Assembly (NCBI GenBank): GCA_002501065.1
Contig: DLRK01000017.1
Span: 1 to 48,097, forward strand
Reading direction: 5' to 3'
DNA from: Akkermansiaceae bacterium UBA7890
GTDB lineage: Bacteria; Verrucomicrobiota; Verrucomicrobiia; Verrucomicrobiales; Akkermansiaceae
Length of the DNA stretch: 48,097 bases
Positions 1-8,238 of the stretch are shown piece after piece. The notes under the pieces are model-generated. The model was not told the origin of the DNA. It searched no databases and was given only the letters and a program-made list of their open reading frames with translations. Both the position numbers and the translations under genes were made by a program. Position 1 is the first letter of the stretch. The number at the start of each line of letters is the position of its first letter.

Positions 1-241
1 TTCCCGGAAAAATGCGTTCTTCAAGAGCGGAGTCCTTCGCCACCATCCGGTAAGTCGCGTAAGCCCCGTCGGTGGGCGCTCCATCCGTCCGGTACCAGTC
101 ACCGACCAAAGACTTCACCTTGGCGAATTGCTGATCAGCTGTCAGATGACCGGGTTCCTCCCCGAACGAGCCGGGGGTGACGCAGGACCCGAGGAGGCCG
201 ATAGACAGGAGAGACGCAATCAGGAGGAGTGGTGTGTTCAT
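1..241 (-). CDS. Lipocalin-like (DUF1579-type) lipoprotein, 3' end cut off by window edge
   Basis: Only the first 80 residues are present; the gene runs off the left edge. The ATG complements bases 239-241. A hydrophobic signal (MNTPLLLIASLL) leads to a lipobox LLGSC, so the product should be an anchored lipoprotein. After the cysteine comes a short linker, then FAKVKSLVGDWYRTDG and, about 20 residues later, LEERIFPG. The LVGDW pattern followed by an E-x-x-FPG strand resembles small beta-barrel proteins of the DUF1579/lipocalin-like kind, whose ligand is generally unknown. Family placement rests on this short stretch and is tentative. No other gene shares its promoter region inside the window; the repeat-bearing leader of the next locus lies just beyond it. 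Confidence 0.75.
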   Translation of the reverse strand, partial: MNTPLLLIASLLSIGLLGSCVTPGSFGEEPGHLTADQQFAKVKSLVGDWYRTDGAPTDGAYATYRMVAKDSALEERIFPG

Positions 242-353
242 CCCCCTTGCGGATAGCGCAAAGAGTGCAAGAAAGGCTTGGAGCGATTTCATGTCTCCCC
301 GGCCCTGTCACGCTGCCGGAGGAAAGGGAAGCAACACAGGGTTCCCGCCTTCC

Positions 354-420
354 CGCATCAGGATGCAGGAATCAGGGTGCGAGGTGGCTTGGCTTTGCCC
401 CTGCATGTCGGAGCGTTAGG
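354..420 (+). repeat. RPT-A copy 1 (stem-loop intergenic repeat)
   Basis: Core CGCATCAGGATGCAGGAATC followed by a G-rich arm and the leader segment GGCTTGGCTTTGCCCC. The arms pair only weakly here (CGCA with TGCG plus scattered GC pairs). It ends a few bases before the start codon of the decayed SHD1 gene. Confidence 0.75.
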
Positions 421-432
421 AATCACGGCGCC

Positions 433-940
433 ATGAAGAGGATTTCTCTGCTGCTGGCTGCGCTACTGGTCGCGGGTTTTTGTGAGAAATTGTCTGGTGA
501 AATACAGCGGATCTGGACCAGCTCCGACGGCAGGAAACTCACGGGAACGCTGGAAGGTCAGGGAGAGGGGTGGGGGATACTCAGGGTCAAGGGTAAGATT
601 TACGAGCTGAAGCTCGAGAGAGCTCAGCCAACCCGACCAGGATTACGCAAGGATCCAAGGTGGCACTAAGCAACTTCTTGAAGAGGTCGTTGAGGCCAGA
701 TTGATCAAGGTCAACGAGTCGGAGCCATACAGTGGATGGGTAAAGACGACCTATGATTCGGGACAGGTGTGGACCCTCGGGCGGGACAAGGACTGAAAAC
801 AGGATGGTCTCTGGACGACGTGGCACGAGAGCAGCCAGAAGGGGCACGAAGGAGTCGACAAAGACGGCAAAGAGGTTTCCGGGAAATACTGGAACAGCAA
901 AGGCGAAGAGGTTGGGGATATTTTTGAAGCCCTCGGGTAG
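433..940 (+). pseudogene. Decayed SHD1-domain / MORN (YwqK-like) repeat protein
   Basis: The first frame gives a signal peptide (MKRISLLLAALLVAGF) and an SHD1-like beta domain (EIQRIWTSSDGRKLTGTLEG) that closely matches the start of the intact paralogue at 26363. The frame then shifts between about 616 and 623. In the new frame LSQPDQDY restores the match to the paralogue and continues into PYSGWVKTTYDSGQVW, a MORN/YwqK-type repeat. At 794-796 a TGA replaces an expected glycine codon (KD*KQDGLW, probably GGA to TGA). The same frame then runs on through WTTWHESSQKGHE and YWNSKGEEV to a TAG at 938-940. One indel and one nonsense change therefore separate it from a full gene of about 168 codons. 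YwqK-like repeats occur in proteins often annotated as antitoxin components, but the role of this protein is unknown. Confidence 0.8.
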
Positions 941-1021
941 CACACGCATCCCCCTCCAGGGAGCGCTGCGGCGAAAAATCCAACAGACACAATCGGGTGT
1001 TATTCCGCAAGAATTGCCCGG

Positions 1022-1291
1022 CTATCGCGGCCCGGGAGGGGTGCGGTGATTTCCGAAGTATTTCTCGCTGCGGTAGCGAAGCCAGACACGGAGCGCCTGA
1101 GGCACCTGTTCGCGTTCCTGCGGACTCAGGCGCTCGTAGAGAGAAAGGGCGCGGTCCCGCTCTCGTCGGCAGGCCTTGTTGCGGTGGGCATTCCAGAACG
1201 AGCGAGCGACCCGAATGCGTCGGCACACTTCCTTCACGAGCTCCTTACCATTCAGGCTCCCGTCGCTCTTCCTGTTCTTCCAGGCCGGCAT
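1022..1291 (-). CDS. Small basic protein of unknown function
   Basis: About 89 residues from the ATG at 1291 (MPAWKNRKSDG). The frame is open upstream to a TTG at 1375 with another ATG at 1360, so the start is uncertain; no Shine-Dalgarno site decides it. The sequence looks like a real protein: a charged, predominantly helical run (LVKEVCRRIRVARSFWNA, then ERDRALSLYERLSP) ends in LRVWLRYRSEKYFG. The last segment resembles a motif I associate with small conserved uncharacterised bacterial proteins, but I cannot name the family. High Arg/Lys content would allow nucleic-acid binding; nothing in the sequence proves it. It is divergent from the SDR gene that starts about 100 bases away, so the two may share a promoter region. 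Confidence 0.55.
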   Translation of the reverse strand: MPAWKNRKSDGSLNGKELVKEVCRRIRVARSFWNAHRNKACRRERDRALSLYERLSPQEREQVPQALRVWLRYRSEKYFGNHRTPPGPR

Positions 1292-1396
1292 TGCGTTTAT
1301 CCATTCTGCGCACAAACGAGCCCGGGAGCACAGCGGCGAATTCTTTGAGAGACTCGGCATTGCGAATCGTTTCAAGTGGCTGTTAGTCTTCGCCGC

Positions 1397-2983
1397 ATGC
1401 CAGCGGACGCAGCCCCGAATTCAACAGAGCCCTCGGATCCGGGCTCGTCAGCGGAGTCGGAAACGGAAATGGTGACCCGCCTGATTTCACTTTCGGATCA
1501 ACTTGAGTTGATCGTCGCCGATCGATCCGTGCTTGAAGGGCTCTCACTGGAAGAACGCACCCGCCTGCTCACCGCGGCAGGCAGCGTATTTTGTCCCGAC
1601 GTCACCGAGCGCCGTCGCTTCACCCGCGCCAGGCGTCGCGACTACAAGGCCAACAGGATCCAGACCGATCAGGAAGTGCTCAACGAGACCGGAATCCGGA
1701 CCCTGCGCAGCAAGACAGTCTTCACCACGCCCAACGTGTATCCTCCCGAGAAATTCAGCGAAGGGGAGATCCAGGATGACCCCGATTTTCGCGAGGTGGT
1801 GGAACCGCAGAATTGCTACATCTGCAAGACGGATTACTCCCGCATCCACCACTTCTACGATCAACTCTGTCCCGGGTGTGCCGAGTTCAACTTCGGCAAG
1901 CGCACGGAAACCGTCGACCTCACCGGTCGGGTTGCACTTCTCACCGGTGGCCGGGTCAAGATCGGCTACCAGGCCGGGATCAAACTTCTCCGCGCCGGGG
2001 CGGAGCTCATCGTGACCACACGCTTTCCTCGCGACTCAGCGCAGCGCTACGCCGCTGAACCCGACTTCGGCGAGTGGGGCGAGCGCCTCGAGATTTATGG
2101 CCTCGACCTGCGGCACACTCCCAGCGTGGAAGCGTTTTGCACGCATTTGCAGAGCACGCGTGAGCGCCTTGATTTCATCATCAGCAACGCCTGTCAGACG
2201 GTCCGGCGCCCTCCCGAGTTCTATCAGCACATGATGGAGCTTGAGTCGTCCTCCCTGGGCAAACTTCCCGGCCACGTGCAAAAGCTGGTGGGTGCCTACG
2301 AGGGACTGCGCGGCTACAACCTGCTGCCTGAAGGGCAGCCTGAACTGGTCGGGGCCGGGGAGTCCGCGGTCGCCGGGCTCACTCATGCCGCCGAGCTTTC
2401 GCAAGCCGCTCTTCTCCCGGAAGAACGCGCGGCGCAGGATGCTCTCTTCCCGGAGGGCAAACTCGATCAGGACCTGCAGCAGGTCGACCTGCGCGAGCGA
2501 AACTCGTGGCGCCTGATGCTCGCCGAAGTGTCCTCAGTGGAGTTGCTGGAGACTCAGCTTGTCAACGCAGTCGCCCCTTTTGTCCTCAACGCCCGGCTCA
2601 AGTCCCTCATGATGCGCACCCTGGAACGCGACAAGCACATCGTGAATGTCTCGGCAGTGGAGGGACAGTTCTACCGCAAGTTCAAGACCACCCGCCACCC
2701 CCATACCAACATGGCCAAGGCGGCGCTCAATATGATGACCCGCACGGCGGCCGCAGAGTATCACGGCGACGGCATCCACATGAACAGCGTCGATACCGGC
2801 TGGGTGACCGACGAGGACCCGATCCAGATCGCGGAACGAAAAGCCTCCGAGCACCGTTTTAACCCACCCCTCGACATCGTCGATGGGGCGGCCCGCATTC
2901 TGGATCCCATCATCGCGGGTACTCTTACCGGCGAACATGTGTGGGGCCAGTTCCTCAAGGACTACAAGCCCGTCGATTGGTGA
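1397..2983 (+). CDS. SDR-family oxidoreductase with N-terminal zinc ribbon
   Basis: 528 residues from the ATG at 1397; the frame is open to a GTG at 1376, but the ATG is preferred. Residues 1-130 are charged and helical. A CxxC...CxxC zinc ribbon follows near residues 140-160 (CYICKTDY, LCPGC). From about residue 178 the chain is a short-chain dehydrogenase fold: the cofactor loop is TGGRVKIGY in place of the usual TGxxxGIG, NAC stands where NNA is expected, and VNVSAVEG supplies the active-site serine strand. The usual YxxxK pair reads TNMAK near residue 436, so the catalytic tyrosine is missing although the lysine is kept. A long insertion between the NAC motif and the active site adds about 120 residues. 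A cytosolic NAD(P)-binding role is likely; the substrate is unknown and classical SDR chemistry is doubtful. Confidence 0.85.
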   Translation: MPADAAPNSTEPSDPGSSAESETEMVTRLISLSDQLELIVADRSVLEGLSLEERTRLLTAAGSVFCPDVTERRRFTRARRRDYKANRIQTDQEVLNETGIRTLRSKTVFTTPNVYPPEKFSEGEIQDDPDFREVVEPQNCYICKTDYSRIHHFYDQLCPGCAEFNFGKRTETVDLTGRVALLTGGRVKIGYQAGIKLLRAGAELIVTTRFPRDSAQRYAAEPDFGEWGERLEIYGLDLRHTPSVEAFCTHLQSTRERLDFIISNACQTVRRPPEFYQHMMELESSSLGKLPGHVQKLVGAYEGLRGYNLLPEGQPELVGAGESAVAGLTHAAELSQAALLPEERAAQDALFPEGKLDQDLQQVDLRERNSWRLMLAEVSSVELLETQLVNAVAPFVLNARLKSLMMRTLERDKHIVNVSAVEGQFYRKFKTTRHPHTNMAKAALNMMTRTAAAEYHGDGIHMNSVDTGWVTDEDPIQIAERKASEHRFNPPLDIVDGAARILDPIIAGTLTGEHVWGQFLKDYKPVDW

Positions 2984-3255
2984 ACCGGCCCACGTCGGTC
3001 ACTTCGTGATTTCCGTCGAGAGCCACTGGAAGTCGTGTCTCGGACCGGCCATGATGGGCCTGTTCTTCCTGGCATCGCCGTCGACAGGCCTGGTGTGGCC
3101 GACTGCGTCCAACAGCGGTGTGATGGTTCCTGGACCCCCTCAGCGGTTCCTGTGTTGAGATGCACTGGAGAAGTATCGGGGTCGGCCGTGGGGGGAGACC
3201 GGGATGGGGTGAAGCCTCGACATCGTGGGATCCTTGGGCAAAGCATTGAGGCGCC

Positions 3256-4329
3256 ATGGAATCCTTACGTATCGTTCTCCTGCTCTGGGCCGCCGTTGCC
3301 AGCCTTGCAGCTCATGAGAAACACGCCGCCGCCGGGAACTACTCGCCTCCCGGGGAAGCGGTGGTGATCGGCGAGGGTGACTTTCGCTATCGCCTGGTGC
3401 CGGGGTGGGCGACGCAGAACGCGGCGAATTACAAACTGGGGAACTGCAATGCCATCGCCCAGGATTCCCGCGGACGCATCCTGCTGTTGCACACCAGCAA
3501 GGAGCATTGCCTGATCGCCCTGAGTCCGAAGGGCGTGGTGCTCGATGCCTGGGGGGACTTCACCGTGGCGGCGCATGGACTCTCGGTGGTGAAGGAAAAG
3601 GAACGTGAAGTACTCTTCATCTCCGACCATAGCGCTGGTGGAAAGGTCTACAAGACCACGCTCGATGGGGAGGTCCTCATGACGATCTCCTGTCCCATGG
3701 AGTCCGCCCTCTACAAAAATCCGGCGGAGTTCAAGCCGGCCAAGACGCTGCACCTGCCCGGTGGCGAATTTTTCGTGATCGATGGCTACGGAAAAGACTA
3801 CATCCATCGATATAGCGCGGAGGGAAAATGGCAGTCAGCCTTTGGAGGAAACCTCGGAGAGGGCGAAGCGCAGCTCAAACACTGGGGCCCCCATGGTGGT
3901 GCGATCGACTTCACCGAATCCGGGAATCCCGTGATGATTCTCGCCCTCAGCGACCAGCAGAAGATGAAGCGATTCAAGCTGGACGGAACCTGGCTGGACA
4001 CCAGGTCGTTTCCCGGCAGCAATCCGCGGGACGTGGTTTTTCACCGGGATCATCTCTTCGTGCACCACCTCGGCGACAACTGGCCGAAGGACCGCAACGC
4101 ACCGGGCTACATCTCGGTGCTCGATCGCGACCTGAAAGTGGTCGCCAATCTCGGCGGGAGTGCTCCCAGGTATGACGCGAAGGGCAGACTGGTAAAGATG
4201 GCGCACACCACGCACCTCTTTCATCACCCGCATGGCATGGGGATCGATCGCGAGGGCAACCTTTACATTGCGCAAGCTTCCTCGAACGGAACGTGGCCGC
4301 TCAAATTTGTGCCCGTGAGGGAGCCATAG
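3256..4329 (+). CDS. Secreted six-bladed beta-propeller (NHL-like) protein
   Basis: 357 residues beginning with a signal peptide (MESLRIVLLLWAAVASLAA). The body is built of NHL/SMP-30-like blades: NAIAQDSRGRILLLH, AHGLSVVKEKE, GEFFVIDGYGKDYIHRY, NPRDVVFHRDHLFV and HPHGMGIDREGNLYIAQ. The last blade, with a conserved HPHG and DxxGNLY, is typical of the propeller found in peptidyl-alpha-hydroxyglycine lyase-like bacterial proteins. Histidines are enriched around HEKHAAAG and HTTHLFHHPHG, which could bind metal. It should act outside the cytoplasm. It stands alone, with a 272-base upstream gap that shows no gene. Binding or enzymatic role cannot be told from sequence. Confidence 0.85.
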   Translation: MESLRIVLLLWAAVASLAAHEKHAAAGNYSPPGEAVVIGEGDFRYRLVPGWATQNAANYKLGNCNAIAQDSRGRILLLHTSKEHCLIALSPKGVVLDAWGDFTVAAHGLSVVKEKEREVLFISDHSAGGKVYKTTLDGEVLMTISCPMESALYKNPAEFKPAKTLHLPGGEFFVIDGYGKDYIHRYSAEGKWQSAFGGNLGEGEAQLKHWGPHGGAIDFTESGNPVMILALSDQQKMKRFKLDGTWLDTRSFPGSNPRDVVFHRDHLFVHHLGDNWPKDRNAPGYISVLDRDLKVVANLGGSAPRYDAKGRLVKMAHTTHLFHHPHGMGIDREGNLYIAQASSNGTWPLKFVPVREP

Positions 4330-4338
4330 TCGCGATTA

Positions 4339-4389
4339 TGGAACAGCAAAGGCGAAGAGGTTGAAACGGAGGAAGAGGCTTTCAGGTAA
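4339..4389 (+). pseudogene. C-terminal scrap of a MORN (YwqK-like) protein
   Basis: Seventeen codons including the stop read WNSKGEEVETEEEAFR. The stretch coding WNSKGEEV is the same at nucleotide level as the end of the decayed gene at 433-940. It lies directly after the NHL propeller stop, with no start or body of its own, so it is a leftover of a deleted paralogue, and it abuts an RPT-A repeat. Confidence 0.6.
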
Positions 4390-4392
4390 CTA

Positions 4393-4464
4393 CACTCCGC
4401 ATCAGGGTGCAGGAAAGAGAGTGCGGGGTGGTTTGGCTATGGCCCCTGCGCCTGGAGGGTGGTA
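4393..4464 (+). repeat. RPT-A copy 2
   Basis: Arms CACTCCGCA (4393-4401) and TGCGGGGTG (4422-4430) pair over nine positions with one G-T wobble around the constant core. The leader segment TTTGGCTATGGCCCCTGCG follows and ends just upstream of the start codon at 4478. Confidence 0.8.
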
Positions 4465-4477
4465 ATGGTGGGGAGAG

Positions 4478-5218
4478 ATGAAGAGATTCGCCGTTCTGTT
4501 GGCTGCGCTCCTGTTTGCGGGGTGCGGGGAGAGGGTTCCGGCTGCCGAACCGAAGAAAGAAGCGGCCGAGAAACATCGCTTCGATCCCGTCATTCAAAAG
4601 ATCGAAGGCTGGACCGTTCACGTCGACCCGAAGTTGCTCGATGGCGAGCACGCCGAGCAAGGCGACCAGACGCTGAAGATGCTGGCGAACCACCTGCAGC
4701 GCATCGTCATCCTGCTGCCGGAGGATCGCCTCGCGAAAATGCGCAAACTGGAAATCTGGATCGAGCACGACCATCCCCAGATCAACGTCGAACCGGGACC
4801 ATATCACCCCAACGTCGACTGGCTCACTGAACGGGGTTACGATCCGCGGCTCGCGAAGAAAGTGCACATCACACGGGCGGCATCGCTTTTGGATCGGCAC
4901 CACATGGTCAAGCACCCCGCAGTCGTCTTGCACGAGTTGGCGCACTCCTATCACGATCAGGTTCTGGGTTTCGATGACCCGCGCATCCTGGCAGCCTACA
5001 AAAGGGCGATGGACGCCGGTCTTTACGATGAGGTGTTGCTATACACGGGAAGGAAGGTTCGAGCTTATGCGGCGGAGAACCACTATGAATACTTCGCCGA
5101 AGGGACCGAGGCCTACTTCTACCGCAACGATTTCTATCCCTTTGTGAAGGCGGAATTGAAGGAGCACGACCCCGTGCTCTACAATCTGCTGGTGGAAATC
5201 TGGGGTCCGCTGGAGTGA
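4478..5218 (+). CDS. Zincin-type metallopeptidase lipoprotein
   Basis: 246 residues. The signal MKRFAVLLAALL ends in the lipobox LFAGC, so the protein should be a lipid-anchored periplasmic or surface enzyme. The catalytic zinc motif is HELAHSYHD at about residues 151-159 (HExxH). A downstream helix ENHYEYFAEGTEAYF gives the likely third ligand glutamate, as in gluzincins. The upstream strand-rich part (RKLEIWIEHDHPQINVEPG) and the HHMVKHPAVVLHELAH run resemble the anthrax-lethal-factor-like zincin fold found in uncharacterised bacterial peptidases; that placement is tentative. The substrate is unknown. Its leader and signal peptide are strikingly like those of the SHD1 genes at 433 and 26363, although the mature proteins are unrelated. 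Confidence 0.8.
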   Translation: MKRFAVLLAALLFAGCGERVPAAEPKKEAAEKHRFDPVIQKIEGWTVHVDPKLLDGEHAEQGDQTLKMLANHLQRIVILLPEDRLAKMRKLEIWIEHDHPQINVEPGPYHPNVDWLTERGYDPRLAKKVHITRAASLLDRHHMVKHPAVVLHELAHSYHDQVLGFDDPRILAAYKRAMDAGLYDEVLLYTGRKVRAYAAENHYEYFAEGTEAYFYRNDFYPFVKAELKEHDPVLYNLLVEIWGPLE

Positions 5219-5286
5219 GTCTCCGGTGCGGCTTCACAGGATCGGATTGCCCCGATGGAAACCCTCGAATAACACACCAGAAACAC

Positions 5287-5320
5287 CGCATCAGGATGCA
5301 GAAAACAGGGTGCGGGGCGG
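5287..5320 (+). repeat. RPT-A copy 3
   Basis: CGCATCAGGATGCAGAAAAC core with CCGCA/TGCGG arms, lying 68 bases after the metallopeptidase stop. It lacks the long leader segment present in other copies. Confidence 0.7.
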
Positions 5321-5348
5321 GGTTCCCATTCCAGGGGGACTGAAGGCC

Positions 5349-5377
5349 TTGACTTTCAAAGCGACGAGGAAAATTCT
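5349..5377 (+). promoter_or_regulatory. Possible sigma-70-type promoter for the PQQ propeller gene
   Basis: TTGACT, a 17-base spacer, then AATTCT. The -35 box is good and the -10 box weak; TTATCT lies five bases further on. It sits about 60 bases before the ATG, which is preceded by AGGAAG at usable spacing. Confidence 0.25.
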
Positions 5378-5434
5378 TATCTGTGCCACATCCTACCGCC
5401 GAATATTCCGGCGAACAACGGGGCAGGAAGCGCC

Positions 5435-6685
5435 ATGCGACTCATCATATTATCCCTCCTGATTCTCCTTTCCTTTCCTGCTCTTTGCTCTGCGGACTGG
5501 CCGCAGTTTCGCGGGCCCGATGGCCAGGGGCATTCTGAGGCAAAGGGCATTCCTGTTGTGTGGAGTGAGGAGAACAATATCACGTGGAAATCCGCGATCC
5601 CAGGGCAGGGATACTCCTCACCGGTCATTGCCGGAAACCAGATCTGGTTGACCAGTTCGCAGGAAGGCGGCAAGTCGTTGCACGCGGTTTGCCTGGACAA
5701 AGTCACCGGCAAGTTGTTGCACGATGTGGAGGTCCTGAGAACCGGGGACGTCGGTCCGAAGCACCGGTTGAATGGCTATGCCTCTCCCACGCCGGTGCTG
5801 GATGGCAGGCATGTGTTCGTGCATTTTGGCCCGCGGGGAACGGTGTGCTTGAGCACCGCCGGAAGAATCGTATGGAAAAACACTGAGCTCAAATTCAATG
5901 TGATCCAGGGCGCGGCCAGTTCGCCCATTCTTCATGAGGACCTCCTGATCCTCACCTGTGATGGCATCGACAATCAGTTTATTGTCGCCCTCGACAAGCA
6001 GACGGGCAAAACCAAATGGAAGCAACCCCGCGCCCATCTTGAGGCAGCCGCCAGGAAACAGCTCATTGCAAAGATGTCCTATTCCACCCCGTTAATTCAG
6101 TCTATCAATGGGATTCCGCAACTGGTTTGCTCCGGGGCAGATCATGTGGCGGCATATGACCTGACCACCGGCAAGGAAATCTGGTGGATGCCCTACAACG
6201 GTTTCTCCATCGTTGGCCGCCCTTCCTACGGCAACGATCTGTTCTACGTTGTCGGTTCCATTCGACAGGATCACTTTTGCATTTTCGCTGTCCGCCCTGG
6301 AAAGGGCAAGCTGCGTGAGGATCAGCGTGTCTGGCAATTCTCCACCGGAATCGGCCACGTGCCATCACCGATTCTAGTCGGCAGGGAAATCTTCACCGTG
6401 CACGATGTCGGCGTGGCTGCGTGCATTGATGCCCTCACCGGCAGGGAACTTTGGCGGGAACGCCTCGGTGGCAACCACGATGCCTCGCCCATTGAGATTC
6501 GGAGCCGTATCTATTTCTGCAACCGCGAAGGCAAAACCACCGTGCTGGCCGCCGGCAGGGAATTCAAGGTGCTGTCGACCAACCAGTTGAAAGGCATTTT
6601 CAAGGCCTCGCCCGCCGTGGCCGATGGCGCCTTGTTCCTGCGAAGCGACACCCATCTGTACCGCATCGAGAAGCCCATAAAGTAA
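5435..6685 (+). CDS. Secreted PQQ-binding-like beta-propeller protein
   Basis: 416 residues with a clear signal peptide (MRLIILSLLILLSFPALCSA). Immediately after it comes DWPQFRGPDGQG, the hallmark opening of the outer-membrane-assembly/PQQ-like propellers abundant in Planctomycetes and Verrucomicrobia. The blades carry the expected ALDKQTGKTKWK, AAYDLTTGKEIWW and CIDALTGRELWRE motifs. No dehydrogenase catalytic residues or disulfide-ring cysteines are evident, so a binding or scaffold role is more likely than PQQ-dependent oxidation. The ATG is supported by AGGAAG four bases upstream. The gene is monocistronic, with RPT-A copies on both sides. Confidence 0.88.
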   Translation: MRLIILSLLILLSFPALCSADWPQFRGPDGQGHSEAKGIPVVWSEENNITWKSAIPGQGYSSPVIAGNQIWLTSSQEGGKSLHAVCLDKVTGKLLHDVEVLRTGDVGPKHRLNGYASPTPVLDGRHVFVHFGPRGTVCLSTAGRIVWKNTELKFNVIQGAASSPILHEDLLILTCDGIDNQFIVALDKQTGKTKWKQPRAHLEAAARKQLIAKMSYSTPLIQSINGIPQLVCSGADHVAAYDLTTGKEIWWMPYNGFSIVGRPSYGNDLFYVVGSIRQDHFCIFAVRPGKGKLREDQRVWQFSTGIGHVPSPILVGREIFTVHDVGVAACIDALTGRELWRERLGGNHDASPIEIRSRIYFCNREGKTTVLAAGREFKVLSTNQLKGIFKASPAVADGALFLRSDTHLYRIEKPIK

Positions 6686-6687
6686 CA

Positions 6688-6714
6688 ACAGGGTGCAGGA
6701 AACAGGGTGGGGGA
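6688..6714 (+). repeat. RPT-A copy 4 (half element)
   Basis: CAGGGTGCAGGAAACAGGG core directly after the PQQ propeller stop. The left arm is missing, so no hairpin can form. Confidence 0.6.
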
Positions 6715-6889
6715 TAGTGGTAGCCTGATCTTGCAACGACGGGGCCGTGTCCTAGACTGCGACATCCAAATATGAAGATCGCAAAAGAGGATTACAGCTC
6801 TCTAGCGGGCATGTTGAGGGGTCGGGGAGAGCAATTCACATGGATTTTGCAAGGCAGGTCGCTTCGCTTAGTGTAATTTCCACCCGTTG

Positions 6890-8155
6890 ATGAAGCCTGG
6901 CATTCTCATTCTCGGTGGCGTCTGGCCCCTCACCCTGGGGATCGCATTCCTGATTGGACAAGGTGCCCGCCATTCCGAATCGCAGGAAAATTCTCAGCTC
7001 AAGCAGCACTCCCCTTCACGCCCATCCTCTTTCTCTTCCTCGCGCCGCGGAACGAAGGGTTCCCGCGACGCGCGCTCCAAGTTTCTGCCCACCAGCCAGA
7101 CCGAGCGGATTGTCGGGACCAACGCACCCCGTCAGGCCGTTACCGAGTTGGCCCAGCTCATCGATCCGGTGGAGCGCGCCAAGGGATTCCTCGCGCTGAT
7201 CAAAACTCTGGAGACCGATGAATTTCTCGACGTGGTCGCCGATTTCCGGGCACTCGGAATCACTGAGCAGCGCATGAGCGAATACGGCATGCTGCTCCAT
7301 GCCTGGGCCAAGGCAGATCCCGAAGGCGCACTCGGCTACGCCATGAAGAATACCGGGACTCCCTTTGCCCGCCAAGCGATCATGACCAGTTGGTCCACCG
7401 ATGATCCCGAGGCTGCGATTGCCTTTGCCCGTGCCAATCATGAAGGAGAGGGAGCCAATCCCCTCTTGGTTGGAATCATCCGTGGTATTGCTCCCGCCGA
7501 TCTCAGTCGAGCCACCGACCTCCTTCAGAACCTTCCCTACAGCCGCGAACGCGGTGACGCCCTGCAGAGCATCTTGCCCTTTGTGATGGAGAATGGATCT
7601 GACATCGCTCTCACCTGGACCGCTGGCATTGCTGACGCGCAGCTCAAGAGCGGTGCCATCACCCATATCATGAGCGATCTCGCTGGCAGTGAGCCGGCGC
7701 GAGCTGCTGAACTTCTCGTCACCCTCGACGACAGAGATGCAGCGGTGCGGGCGGCGGATGATGTCGCAGGCTCTCTTGCCCGCGTTGATCTAGAGGAAGC
7801 CAAAAACTGGTCGACAGGATTGGATGACGACCTTCGGGCCGAAGCCGTGGAAGGAATCATCGGCCACTATGCCTCGCAGGATCCGGTGGCCGCTTCCGAG
7901 TGGTTGGGATCCCTCGCCGGAACGACCAACCTTGATTCTGCCATTCGCCAGTTCGCCTGGAGAAGCCAGGGTTCGCAACCAGAACTGGCCGCAGACTGGA
8001 TCGGCCATATCCAAAGTCCCGAGCGTCGCAATGAGATGTATAACAGTGTCCTCTCGCGCTGGTTGCGCAGCGACCCCACCTCCGCGGAGCAATGGATTCA
8101 AGCGACTCCCGACTTGCCGGAGGGGGTGCGCGAATTGCCCAACCGCCTCCGATAA
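6890..8155 (+). CDS. Alpha-helical repeat protein with N-terminal membrane anchor or signal
   Basis: 421 residues from ATG 6890; a TTG directly before it could also serve. The N-terminus MKPGILILGGVWPLTLGIAFLIG is one uncleaved or cleaved membrane segment. A Ser/Arg-rich linker follows to about residue 90. The rest is repeated helix pairs of roughly 35-40 residues with recurring patterns (ADPEGALGYAM, DDPEAAIAFARA, EPARAAELL, QDPVAASEWLGSL, SDPTSAEQWIQ). Each has the D/E-P-x-x-A-x-x-W/L signature of a verrucomicrobial HEAT/TPR-like superhelix. In related genomes such proteins often sit beside an ECF sigma-factor gene; none is seen here. A protein-binding role at the membrane is inferred; the partner is unknown. 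Confidence 0.8.
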   Translation: MKPGILILGGVWPLTLGIAFLIGQGARHSESQENSQLKQHSPSRPSSFSSSRRGTKGSRDARSKFLPTSQTERIVGTNAPRQAVTELAQLIDPVERAKGFLALIKTLETDEFLDVVADFRALGITEQRMSEYGMLLHAWAKADPEGALGYAMKNTGTPFARQAIMTSWSTDDPEAAIAFARANHEGEGANPLLVGIIRGIAPADLSRATDLLQNLPYSRERGDALQSILPFVMENGSDIALTWTAGIADAQLKSGAITHIMSDLAGSEPARAAELLVTLDDRDAAVRAADDVAGSLARVDLEEAKNWSTGLDDDLRAEAVEGIIGHYASQDPVAASEWLGSLAGTTNLDSAIRQFAWRSQGSQPELAADWIGHIQSPERRNEMYNSVLSRWLRSDPTSAEQWIQATPDLPEGVRELPNRLR

Positions 8156-8224
8156 ACACCACCGGGGAGGATAGGTAAGGTAACCTGACTAGCCTTCCAG
8201 GAGGCGCAATTCCTGAGCATTCCG

Positions 8225-8238
8225 AGGGACGAGTCCCT
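8225..8238 (-). terminator. Short palindrome at the end of the CotH gene
   Basis: AGGGAC-GA-GTCCCT is a perfect inverted repeat directly against the stop codon of the minus-strand CotH gene. It also lies 69 bases after the plus-strand helical-repeat gene. No T-run follows on either strand, so intrinsic termination is only a possibility. Confidence 0.3.

Noticed and set aside
2984..3255. Possible small ORFs before the NHL propeller gene
   Set aside because: Frames on both strands are short, low in protein-like character and without start signals.
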